Shown here piece by piece: positions 1 through 5,178 of a stretch of DNA of 10,394 nt. The DNA is from JBFWVD01 sp050246915. GTDB taxonomy: Bacteria > Actinomycetota > Acidimicrobiia > Acidimicrobiales > Ilumatobacteraceae. The stretch is taken from NCBI GenBank assembly GCA_050246915.1, contig JBFWVD010000128.1:1-10394 (forward strand). The letters run 5' to 3'. A program made the position numbers and the translations under genes. The notes under the pieces are model-generated. The model did not search any database and was not told where the DNA came from. It saw only the letters and a program-made list of their open reading frames with translations. Positions within the stretch are counted from its first letter, which is position 1. Each line of letters starts with the position of its first letter.

Positions 1-92
1 TCAGCGGCCGCCGCAGCAGCGGCCGCGCCGGCGACACCGCAACCGATGACGACCAGATCGATGTCCGGGGCAGTGTCGTCGAGCGCGCTCAC
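1..92 (-). CDS. FAD-dependent oxidoreductase, N-terminal fragment (cut by left window edge)
   Basis: Only the first 30 codons lie in the window. They start at GTG 92-90 with a good RBS (AGGAG at 100-104, 7-base spacer). The peptide has a short acidic leader, then a beta strand and a dinucleotide-binding loop: DLVVIGCGVAGAAA carries GxGxxG at residues 17-22. It is followed by an Ala-rich helix, the classic N-terminus of FAD-binding (Rossmann) flavoproteins of the fumarate reductase, succinate dehydrogenase or ketosteroid dehydrogenase type. The GTG start overlaps the TGA stop of the preceding lyase gene as GTGA, so it is the next gene of the same operon and probably translationally coupled. 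It may supply a dehydrogenation or reduction step in the pathway encoded upstream. The substrate and exact family cannot be told because the catalytic domain is outside the window. The nucleotide-binding assignment is firm and the enzyme class is inferred. Confidence 0.75.
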   Translation of the reverse strand, partial: MSALDDTAPDIDLVVIGCGVAGAAAAAAAA

Positions 93-985
93 CGATGGTC
101 TCCTCGCGTCGCGTAGCGCACATCGAGATCGCGCCAATGGTCCATGCCGGTGAGTCGATTTCGTTCGGCCATCGTCACGATGCGGTCGGTGACCGCGGCG
201 CTGTCGCCGTTGTCCCGCAGCGATGTCAATACCTCTTGCATGGCCTTCATCGCCGCTCGGGGGGCGAGGTTGGCGTAGATGACCATGTCGAAGCCCATGG
301 CACCGAGATCGCTACGGCCGACCAGTGGCGTCTTGCCACCCTCCACCATGTTGGCGATGAGTGGCCCGGGCACCGCCGCACCGATGCGAGCCAACTCCGG
401 GGCATCCAGCGGCGCCTCGACGAAGATGGCGTCGGCTCCCGCTTCGCTATAGGCGATGGCCCGCTCGATGGCGGCGTCGAGGCCGTCGATGGCGCGGGCG
501 TCGGTCCGAGCGATGATGACCATCGAGTCGTCGCGGCGGGCATCGAGGGCGGCCGCCAACTTGCCCAGCATCTCCTCGGTCGCGATCACTGCCTTGCCGT
601 CGAAATGTCCGCATCGCTTCGGGTCGAGTTGATCCTCGATCTGGATGGCCGCCACCCCGGCACGTTCGAACTCGCGCACGGTGCGACGCACCGCGAGAGC
701 GTTGCCATAGCCGGTGTCGGCGTCGGCGATGATCGGGATGTCGACCGCGTCACAGATGCGCTCGACCTCGTGGATCACTTCGCTGCGGGTGGTGAGACCG
801 AGGTCGGGTACACCGAGCGACCAGTTGGCGATGCCTGCCCCACTCACGTAGAGCGCGTCGAAACCTGCGTCGGCGATGATGCGGGCGGTGAGGGCGTTGG
901 GCGCTCCCGGGGTGATGAGCGGCAGGCCGGATGCCCGGGCCGCGGTCAACAGCTCACGCAGCCGCGCTCCCCCATGGATGCTCAC
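89..985 (-). CDS. Isocitrate lyase/PEP mutase superfamily protein, 2-methylisocitrate lyase-like
   Basis: The protein has 298 residues from GTG 985, close to the usual 290-300 for PrpB-like lyases. It has the TIM-barrel signatures of the superfamily: YVSGAG (46-51), IADADTGYG (86-94, with the Mg-binding acidic residues D88 and D90), QIEDQ (115-119), the mobile catalytic loop KRCGH (123-127), ARTDA (159-163) and NMVEGG (212-217). The KRCGH loop with Cys125 marks the C-C lyases (2-methylisocitrate, isocitrate or 2,3-dimethylmalate lyase) rather than PEP mutase, whose loop lacks this cysteine. Such enzymes cleave a 2-hydroxy tri- or dicarboxylate in a retro-Claisen or retro-aldol step. No methylcitrate synthase or dehydratase is nearby; the neighbours are an acyl-CoA ligase and oxidoreductases, so a substrate other than methylisocitrate is likely. 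A longer in-frame reading from 1093 would overlap the upstream SDR; GTG 985 leaves a 32-base gap but has only a weak RBS. Confidence 0.88.
   Translation of the reverse strand: MSIHGGARLRELLTAARASGLPLITPGAPNALTARIIADAGFDALYVSGAGIANWSLGVPDLGLTTRSEVIHEVERICDAVDIPIIADADTGYGNALAVRRTVREFERAGVAAIQIEDQLDPKRCGHFDGKAVIATEEMLGKLAAALDARRDDSMVIIARTDARAIDGLDAAIERAIAYSEAGADAIFVEAPLDAPELARIGAAVPGPLIANMVEGGKTPLVGRSDLGAMGFDMVIYANLAPRAAMKAMQEVLTSLRDNGDSAAVTDRIVTMAERNRLTGMDHWRDLDVRYATRGDHR
100..104 (-). promoter_or_regulatory. Ribosome binding site of the FAD oxidoreductase gene
   Basis: On the minus strand AGGAG lies 7 bases before GTG 92, inside the 3' end of the lyase gene. It fixes the start of the downstream gene at the GTGA overlap. 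Confidence 0.7.
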
Positions 986-1017
986 TCGCCCATTCTGCCA
1001 TCGCGGTCGATGGCCGG

Positions 1018-1749
1018 TCACAGGCCGGCGGGACGGCCAGGACCGAACACCTCGACGTCGGTGCCGACAATGCCCGCGGCTGAGGGGCTGCACAAGAAGG
1101 CAACGACGTCACCCACCTGCGTGGGGTCCATCCACGCCGACTGATCGCCGCCGAGGGCCGCAGTCATGGGCGTGCGGGTGGGGCCTGGACTGACCGAGTT
1201 GATGCGCACAATGGGGCCGAATTCCGCGGCCAACGCCCGCGTGAGACCGATCATCGCGTGTTTGGCGGCGATGTAGGCCACACGGTCAGGACCACCACGA
1301 TGGGCCCAGATGGAGGCGATGTTGACCACGATGCCGTGCCCGGCCGCTGCCATCTTGGGCACCGTCTCACGGCAGATCATGAACGCGGCGCGGGCATTCA
1401 CGCCCATCTCGAGGTCCCAATCGGCATCGGTGTGCTGCGCAAGTGGCTTCTTGTGCATCACGCCAGCGGCGTTGACCACGATCGTGACCGGACCGAGATC
1501 GCGCTCGGCACGTTGAACGGCGCTGCGGCACTGCCCGGCGTCGAGGAGGTCGGCGACGAACCCGATCACCGATCCTGAGCTGTCAGATCCGCGCCGTACC
1601 GACATGTCGAGCACCGACTCCTGGGCGTCAACCGCCAACACGTCGACATCGGACGCCACGAGTCGAGCGACGATCTCCCGACCGATGCCTCCGGCGGCCC
1701 CGGTCACGATGGCGACGGAACGAGGCTTGGTGGATCCGGGCTCGGGCAC
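1018..1749 (-). CDS. Short-chain dehydrogenase/reductase (SDR), classical type
   Basis: The enzyme has 243 residues, a normal classical SDR length. Visible motifs are the cofactor loop TGAAGGIG (16-23), an acidic residue at the end of the second strand (AVDAQ, D41) that favours NAD(H), NAAG (93-96), structural N118, and the catalytic Ser146, Tyr159 and Lys163 (YIAAK, with Ser 13 residues before Tyr). The C-terminal SVSPGPTRTPM segment is typical for substrate-loop entry. It should interconvert a hydroxyl and a keto group on a CoA ester or alicyclic intermediate in the cytoplasm; the substrate is not predictable. The start at GTG 1749 is chosen because GAGGAG (1756-1761) sits 6 bases before it and overlaps the flavodoxin stop as TGAGGAG. 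Residues readable upstream in the same frame lie over the flavodoxin gene and do not look like SDR sequence. The lyase gene follows after 32 bases. Confidence 0.92.
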   Translation of the reverse strand: MPEPGSTKPRSVAIVTGAAGGIGREIVARLVASDVDVLAVDAQESVLDMSVRRGSDSSGSVIGFVADLLDAGQCRSAVQRAERDLGPVTIVVNAAGVMHKKPLAQHTDADWDLEMGVNARAAFMICRETVPKMAAAGHGIVVNIASIWAHRGGPDRVAYIAAKHAMIGLTRALAAEFGPIVRINSVSPGPTRTPMTAALGGDQSAWMDPTQVGDVVAFLCSPSAAGIVGTDVEVFGPGRPAGL

Positions 1750-1755
1750 TCGCGA

Positions 1756-1761
1756 CTCCTC
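1756..1761 (-). promoter_or_regulatory. Ribosome binding site of the SDR gene, overlapping the flavodoxin stop
   Basis: Minus-strand GAGGAG with a 6-base spacer to GTG 1749. Its first two bases are the last two of the flavodoxin stop codon (TGAGGAG), so terminating ribosomes sit on this site and coupling is likely. Confidence 0.75.
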
Positions 1762-2296
1762 AGGTGGCGGACCCCCGAACGATAGACATGTGTGGGAGAC
1801 CGGCTCGCAGGGCACCGACGCGCTCGCCCCATGCCACGGCGCGAGCGATCTCACCGTCGATCAAGGGCCCTTCGGTACCATCGACCAGGAACGACTCCGG
1901 GGCGATGATGCCGGTCCACCCGCGTCGACGCAATCGACGGCTGATCCGTCTGGCCGCGGTGCCGGTGATTCGCACGGACTTGTCAATTCGTGTTGCGAAG
2001 GCGGCCGCGGTCCGGCCCTGACCGTCGGGCACGATCTCGAGCCATTGACGCACCAGCAGCGGAGCTGCGCCGGGGACACGATTGGGTGCGCCCTCCCAGG
2101 TGCGCTGACGGGGAAGGCTCCAGGCATGGGTGGGTGCGCCCACGACCAGGAGGTCGATCTCCTCGAGATCGACACCGGCGATGTCGGGAACGGAACTCAC
2201 CGATACCGGTCCATGGCGCTCCAGGCCGCGCGCCACTGCTTCGGCGATCGTCTTGGTGTTTCCGTACAGCGACTCGTAGACGACGAGACTGCGCAT
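1760..2296 (-). CDS. Flavodoxin-family protein (FMN-binding)
   Basis: The protein has 178 residues. The N-terminal strand and phosphate loop VVYESLYGNTKTIAEAV (5-21) has the flavodoxin pattern S-x-x-G-N-T for the FMN phosphate. The second flavin loop region VVGAPTHAWSLPRQRT (51-66) matches the GAPTH segment of actinobacterial flavodoxin-domain proteins. An arginine-rich stretch (115-125, RRISRRLRRRG) precedes the last strand. The family carries electrons as a soluble FMN protein or acts as a small flavin reductase or quinone-like oxidoreductase. Here it sits between an acyl-CoA ligase and an SDR, with an FAD oxidoreductase further down, so a redox partner role in the same pathway is plausible but inferred. 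ATG 2296 is chosen because a perfect AGGAGG lies 6 bases before it; an in-frame ATG at 2344 exists but lacks such an RBS and its extension is encoded by a hairpin. Confidence 0.85.
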   Translation of the reverse strand: MRSLVVYESLYGNTKTIAEAVARGLERHGPVSVSSVPDIAGVDLEEIDLLVVGAPTHAWSLPRQRTWEGAPNRVPGAAPLLVRQWLEIVPDGQGRTAAAFATRIDKSVRITGTAARRISRRLRRRGWTGIIAPESFLVDGTEGPLIDGEIARAVAWGERVGALRAGLPHMSIVRGSAT

Positions 2297-2302
2297 CGGA
2301 CA

Positions 2303-2308
2303 CCTCCT
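2303..2308 (-). promoter_or_regulatory. Strong ribosome binding site of the flavodoxin gene
   Basis: Perfect AGGAGG on the minus strand, 6 bases before ATG 2296. It is the best Shine-Dalgarno match in the operon and decides the flavodoxin start against the upstream in-frame ATG at 2344. Confidence 0.8.
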
Positions 2309-2315
2309 TGTTGCG

Positions 2316-2337
2316 ACCTCAGCGACTCCGCTGAGGT
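2316..2337 (-). repeat. Perfect 8-bp inverted repeat just upstream of the flavodoxin RBS
   Basis: On the plus strand ACCTCAGC (2316-2323) and GCTGAGGT (2330-2337) flank the 6-base loop GACTCC. In the leftward mRNA this hairpin ends 7 bases before the AGGAGG. No U-run follows it, so it is not an ordinary intrinsic terminator. It could be an operator dyad, an mRNA-stabilising stem or part of a translational switch. Confidence 0.5.
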
Positions 2338-2342
2338 GCTTC

Positions 2343-2362
2343 ATCAGCACTGTCTCGCTGAT
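2343..2362 (-). repeat. Second inverted repeat in the ligase-flavodoxin gap
   Basis: ATCAGC (2343-2348) and GCTGAT (2357-2362) flank an 8-base loop. It shares the TCAGC/GCTGA core with the 8-bp repeat at 2316-2337, and its left arm also takes part in an alternative stem at 2336-2350 (GTGCT and AGCAC, 5-base loop), so the two cannot form together. Confidence 0.4.
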
Positions 2363-2387
2363 CGCTGTGGGCCGCCAGAGGCGCTGT

Positions 2388-2400
2388 GCCCAATGTGGGC
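2388..2400 (-). repeat. Small hairpin after the acyl-CoA ligase stop
   Basis: GCCCA (2388-2392) and TGGGC (2396-2400) form a 5-bp stem with a 3-base loop, 14 bases past the ligase stop. There is no T-run on either side, so it is a weak terminator candidate at best and may only trim or stabilise the message end. Confidence 0.3.
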
Positions 2401-2414
2401 GAGCGGGAGACCGT

Positions 2415-4046
2415 TCACCGATCGGCTTCGGCGCGCAGCAGATCGCGCAGGGCCGACTTCTTGATCTTGCCCGATGGCGTGCGCGGCAACTCATCGACCG
2501 AGCGCACCTCCTCGGGCCACTTCTGCTTGGCCAGCCCGGAGGCAGCGAGGTGCTTGCGCAGGCTCTCGAGATCGTGCTGCGCCGCACCGGGAACGGCGCG
2601 GATGAAGGCACAAGCGCGTTCACCGTAACGCTCGTCGGGTGCGGCGACGACGGCGACCTCGCTCACCCCGGGGGCTCGCAGCAAGATCTCCTCGACCTCT
2701 GCCGCGCTGATGTTCTCCGCCCCGCGGATGATGATGTCCTTGAGGCGATCGGTCAGCACAAGGTCACCGTCTCGATCGAGATAGCCGACGTCGCCGGAGT
2801 GGATCCACCCGTCAGCCGCGAATGCCGCCGCGGTGTTGGCCGGGTTGAGATAGCCACTCGATTGGTCGGGTCCGCGGGTGATGATCTCGCCGGGCTGGCC
2901 CGGAGGTACATCGTTGCCGTCGGGATCGACGACGCGGATCTCCACACCCAGCGTCGGTGGGCCGTTGGTGATGCGTCGCTTGTCCGGTCCGTCGGTGACA
3001 CGGGTCGCCGTCGTGGTCGGATGTTCGGTCGAGCCGTAGCTGCGTGCCAGCGTGATGCCCAACGCCGCCATGCGATCCACGAACGCCGTCGGTATGGGCG
3101 AGCCGCCCACCGAGATCGTGCGCATCTTGGCGAGGTCCTCGGGACGGAAGTCGGGATGATCGACGAGGCTGGTGAGGAAGAACGCCGTGCCGGATCCTCC
3201 GACGAGGCCGTAGGCACGCATGGCGTCGAGCACCATCTGCGGATCCCACACGTCGATGAGGTGGATGGGCTGGCCCCACATCGGTGGCACCAACAATGAC
3301 ACCAACATTCCGGCCATGTGACTCACCGGCGAGCCGCTGATCATCGGAGGGTTGTTGCCCACCTGCGGCCCGATGTGGAACTGCGTGTCGAATGCGAGCG
3401 AGCGTTGGGCGTGGATGACGCCCTTGGGGGACGATCCGGTGCCCGAGGTGTAGGCGATCACCGCAGGATCCTCGGGTCGCGGGGGCGGCAAGTCAATCGG
3501 AGTTGCGCGATCGGCGAGCACGGCGTCGAAGGCGGATGCCCAGGTGGGCAACGCCACTTCACCGATGACGATGATGCGCTCGAGCGCCGGGAGATCGGCT
3601 CGCAGCGCCTCGGCCTCGGCCAGATGGTCTCGATTGCCGAACGCCGCCGGTATCACGAGCGTGCGCGCGCCGGTCTCGGCCAGGATGTGACGCAACTCGT
3701 GCATCCCGTAGAAGTGCGGGATCGGCAACAACGTCGCCCCGAGCGCGGTCAGGCCCCAGAACGTCGCTGCGGCCTCCATCCAATTCGGGATCTGGAAGGC
3801 GACGACATCGTCGCGACCCACACCAGCAGCGCGCAGCCCCGAGGCGAGCCGCATGCCGACGTCGGCGACCTCGCCGACGGTCCCCACGTACGGACGGCGC
3901 TTGGAGTGGATCCGCACCACGTTCCCCGACGATGCGGCCAGCCCTCGCGCCAACATCGATTGCAGAGTGTCGCCGTTCCACCACCCCTGCTCGACGTATC
4001 GGGCCGCCAGTTCCGGCGAGGGCTCGAGCATGAGCGATCTATCCAT
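2415..4046 (-). CDS. AMP-dependent acyl-CoA ligase (ANL superfamily)
   Basis: The enzyme has 543 residues and is full length for a single-chain acyl- or aryl-CoA synthetase. It activates a carboxylic acid with ATP to an acyl-adenylate and then to its CoA thioester. All core motifs are present: P-loop YTSGTGSSPKG (199-209), YGSTE (337-341), HSGDVGYLDRDGD (416-428) followed by TDRLKD (432-437), the hinge, and PRTPSGKIKK (521-530) with the catalytic Lys527. The N-terminal GWWNGDTLQSML segment recalls cyclohexanecarboxylate- and medium-chain-CoA ligases, but the acid used cannot be read from sequence. No carrier-protein or reductase domain is attached. The gene begins one base after the stop of the upstream gene (TGATATG), without a clear RBS, which suggests coupled translation; ATG 4031 is an alternative start five codons in. 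It probably makes the first committed step of the pathway in this operon. Confidence 0.93.
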   Translation of the reverse strand: MDRSLMLEPSPELAARYVEQGWWNGDTLQSMLARGLAASSGNVVRIHSKRRPYVGTVGEVADVGMRLASGLRAAGVGRDDVVAFQIPNWMEAAATFWGLTALGATLLPIPHFYGMHELRHILAETGARTLVIPAAFGNRDHLAEAEALRADLPALERIIVIGEVALPTWASAFDAVLADRATPIDLPPPRPEDPAVIAYTSGTGSSPKGVIHAQRSLAFDTQFHIGPQVGNNPPMISGSPVSHMAGMLVSLLVPPMWGQPIHLIDVWDPQMVLDAMRAYGLVGGSGTAFFLTSLVDHPDFRPEDLAKMRTISVGGSPIPTAFVDRMAALGITLARSYGSTEHPTTTATRVTDGPDKRRITNGPPTLGVEIRVVDPDGNDVPPGQPGEIITRGPDQSSGYLNPANTAAAFAADGWIHSGDVGYLDRDGDLVLTDRLKDIIIRGAENISAAEVEEILLRAPGVSEVAVVAAPDERYGERACAFIRAVPGAAQHDLESLRKHLAASGLAKQKWPEEVRSVDELPRTPSGKIKKSALRDLLRAEADR

Positions 4047-4047
4047 A

Positions 4048-5016
4048 TCAGGCCCGCAGCGAAGCCTTGAAGTCGCGCCAGCGACGCGGGCTCCAGGTGT
4101 CTTGATCCTCGCCCCACGCCTCTTCGCCGTTGAGCTCGAACCGAGTGAGGCTGTTCACACACATGAGGCTGGGATAGGCAGGGATCTGGAGACGACTCAC
4201 CGTCGTGCCATCCACGACGAGATGACGACCGAGCTCGTCGTGGCCGTCGATCTTCACCCACGACACGCGTCCTTGATCGTCACGCTCGACCTCGCGAGTG
4301 CCCGACACCATCTTCGACCACACGCCGTCGTACATGTAGTAGCCGGTGAAGATCAGATCGTCGCCACCGCGCTTTTGTGCCGACACCGCCAGGAAGGCGT
4401 TCGTCGACGACGCGGTGCCGTACACATAAGCGACGCGGGGTTGCTTGTTGTCGCGGCGCGGGCCCCATGCCCGATCGCGTTGAGCGATGCAGTCGACCGG
4501 GATCGTCTCGCCGCGCAAGATCATGGTTCCCGTGACCCGTCCGGGTTGATCGAGATGACCACCGGCGTGGAACAGATCGGACTCGCCGCCAGACACGAGC
4601 GGGCGCATGAGGGCTTCGAATTTCAGGTCGATGGTGATCTCGTCGCTGGAATAGCCGAACTCGATCACGCGGTTGGGTTTGGTCACCTTGATGTACATGC
4701 CGTTGGGCAGCTTGCAGTCGCGCAGATCGATGTCCTTCGCCAGCGGGATGTGCCACTGCATGTCGTAGATGGGCGCCTCCCACGGGATGTCGGCGGTGTC
4801 GTCGTAGAGCGAAACACCACCGAACTGCACCCCGATGTTGGGTCGGAACACCGGATAGAAGGTGCCGAACATCTTGCGCTCGGGCACGATCCAACTCATC
4901 CACACGGTCTCCGTCCACATCGGCTCGTCGGGGTTCACCGGATGGAACGTGTCGTCGGCGGTGCCGATCCCCCAATCAGCTGCGTCTTCTTCCGGTGTGA
5001 TCTCCAAGCGACCCAT
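4048..5016 (-). CDS. Uncharacterised protein with an RDRAWGPR motif, DUF7065/DUF7064-like
   Basis: The protein has 322 residues and no signal peptide or membrane segment; it is rich in beta-type and aromatic sequence. Residues 1-140 (Trp-rich, with MSWIVPERKMFGTFYP at 40-55) and 150-322 look like two beta-sheet modules. The second begins HLDQPGRVTG (154-163) and contains CIAQRDRAWGPRR (176-188). The pattern Gln-Pro-Gly-x-x-x-Gly followed by RDxxWGxR resembles, from memory, the DUF7064 family and the AttH/carotenoid-hydratase-like double-lipocalin fold; no function is established by sequence. It is the first gene of the leftward operon and abuts the acyl-CoA ligase by one base, so a role in the same catabolic pathway, such as hydration, isomerisation or substrate binding, is inferred. 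ATG 5016 has an AGGGG RBS 6 bases before it. The frame stays open upstream, but that extension lies antisense to the SDR gene and is not protein-like. Confidence 0.85.
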   Translation of the reverse strand: MGRLEITPEEDAADWGIGTADDTFHPVNPDEPMWTETVWMSWIVPERKMFGTFYPVFRPNIGVQFGGVSLYDDTADIPWEAPIYDMQWHIPLAKDIDLRDCKLPNGMYIKVTKPNRVIEFGYSSDEITIDLKFEALMRPLVSGGESDLFHAGGHLDQPGRVTGTMILRGETIPVDCIAQRDRAWGPRRDNKQPRVAYVYGTASSTNAFLAVSAQKRGGDDLIFTGYYMYDGVWSKMVSGTREVERDDQGRVSWVKIDGHDELGRHLVVDGTTVSRLQIPAYPSLMCVNSLTRFELNGEEAWGEDQDTWSPRRWRDFKASLRA

Positions 5017-5022
5017 CGTCTC

Positions 5023-5027
5023 CCCCT
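5023..5027 (-). promoter_or_regulatory. Ribosome binding site of the first gene of the leftward operon
   Basis: Minus-strand AGGGG, within a GA-rich run, lies 6 bases before ATG 5016. It supports this start over in-frame upstream ATG codons that have no purine-rich leader. Confidence 0.55.
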
Positions 5028-5057
5028 CGTACAGTGAAACCGTCGAACCCGGGCCGA

Positions 5058-5088
5058 ACCATAGGCGCTCGGACATCGCGTCGGTCAA
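5058..5088 (-). promoter_or_regulatory. Possible sigma-70-type promoter for the leftward operon
   Basis: On the minus strand TTGACC (5083-5088) could be a -35 box and TATGGT (5058-5063) a -10 box. The 19-base spacer is longer than the usual 17. Transcription would start near 5051, giving a leader of about 35 bases before ATG 5016. The boxes are reasonable but not consensus, and promoters in GC-rich actinobacteria are hard to call by eye. Confidence 0.3.
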
Positions 5089-5102
5089 TGCCCGCCGCAC
5101 CC

Positions 5103-5116
5103 CAACGTGTACGTTG
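5103..5116. promoter_or_regulatory. Candidate operator dyad between divergent genes
   Basis: CAACGT and ACGTTG form a perfect 6-bp inverted repeat with a 2-base centre in the 162-base gap between the leftward operon and the rightward SDR gene. A short-spaced dyad between divergent genes is the usual place for a TetR- or similar dimeric regulator. It lies upstream of the possible leftward promoter and overlaps TACGTT (5110-5115), a weak -10 candidate for the rightward gene. No regulator gene lies in the window. Confidence 0.4.
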
Positions 5117-5178
5117 CTCTGGCGGGGGCGAACGGTCGTGGGGGCCGCTCGACGCTGGTCAGCATCTCGGGAGGTGCC

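Noticed and set aside
4..27. Repeated GCAGCGGCCGC units at the left edge as a regulatory repeat
   Set aside because: These encode the Ala-rich helix after the GxGxxG loop of the FAD protein, so codon repetition explains them.
95..1144. Long open frame of 349 codons on the plus strand
   Set aside because: It is antisense to the lyase gene. Its translation is His/Gly/Asp/Arg-rich without any domain motif, the normal by-product of G/C-rich third positions on the opposite strand.
2367..3299. Plus-strand open frame of 310 codons
   Set aside because: Antisense to the acyl-CoA ligase, whose complete motif set is on the minus strand; no recognisable protein features and no RBS.
3853..5037. Plus-strand open frame of 394 codons
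   Set aside because: Spans the antisense of two well-supported minus-strand genes and has the same His/Arg-rich shadow composition.
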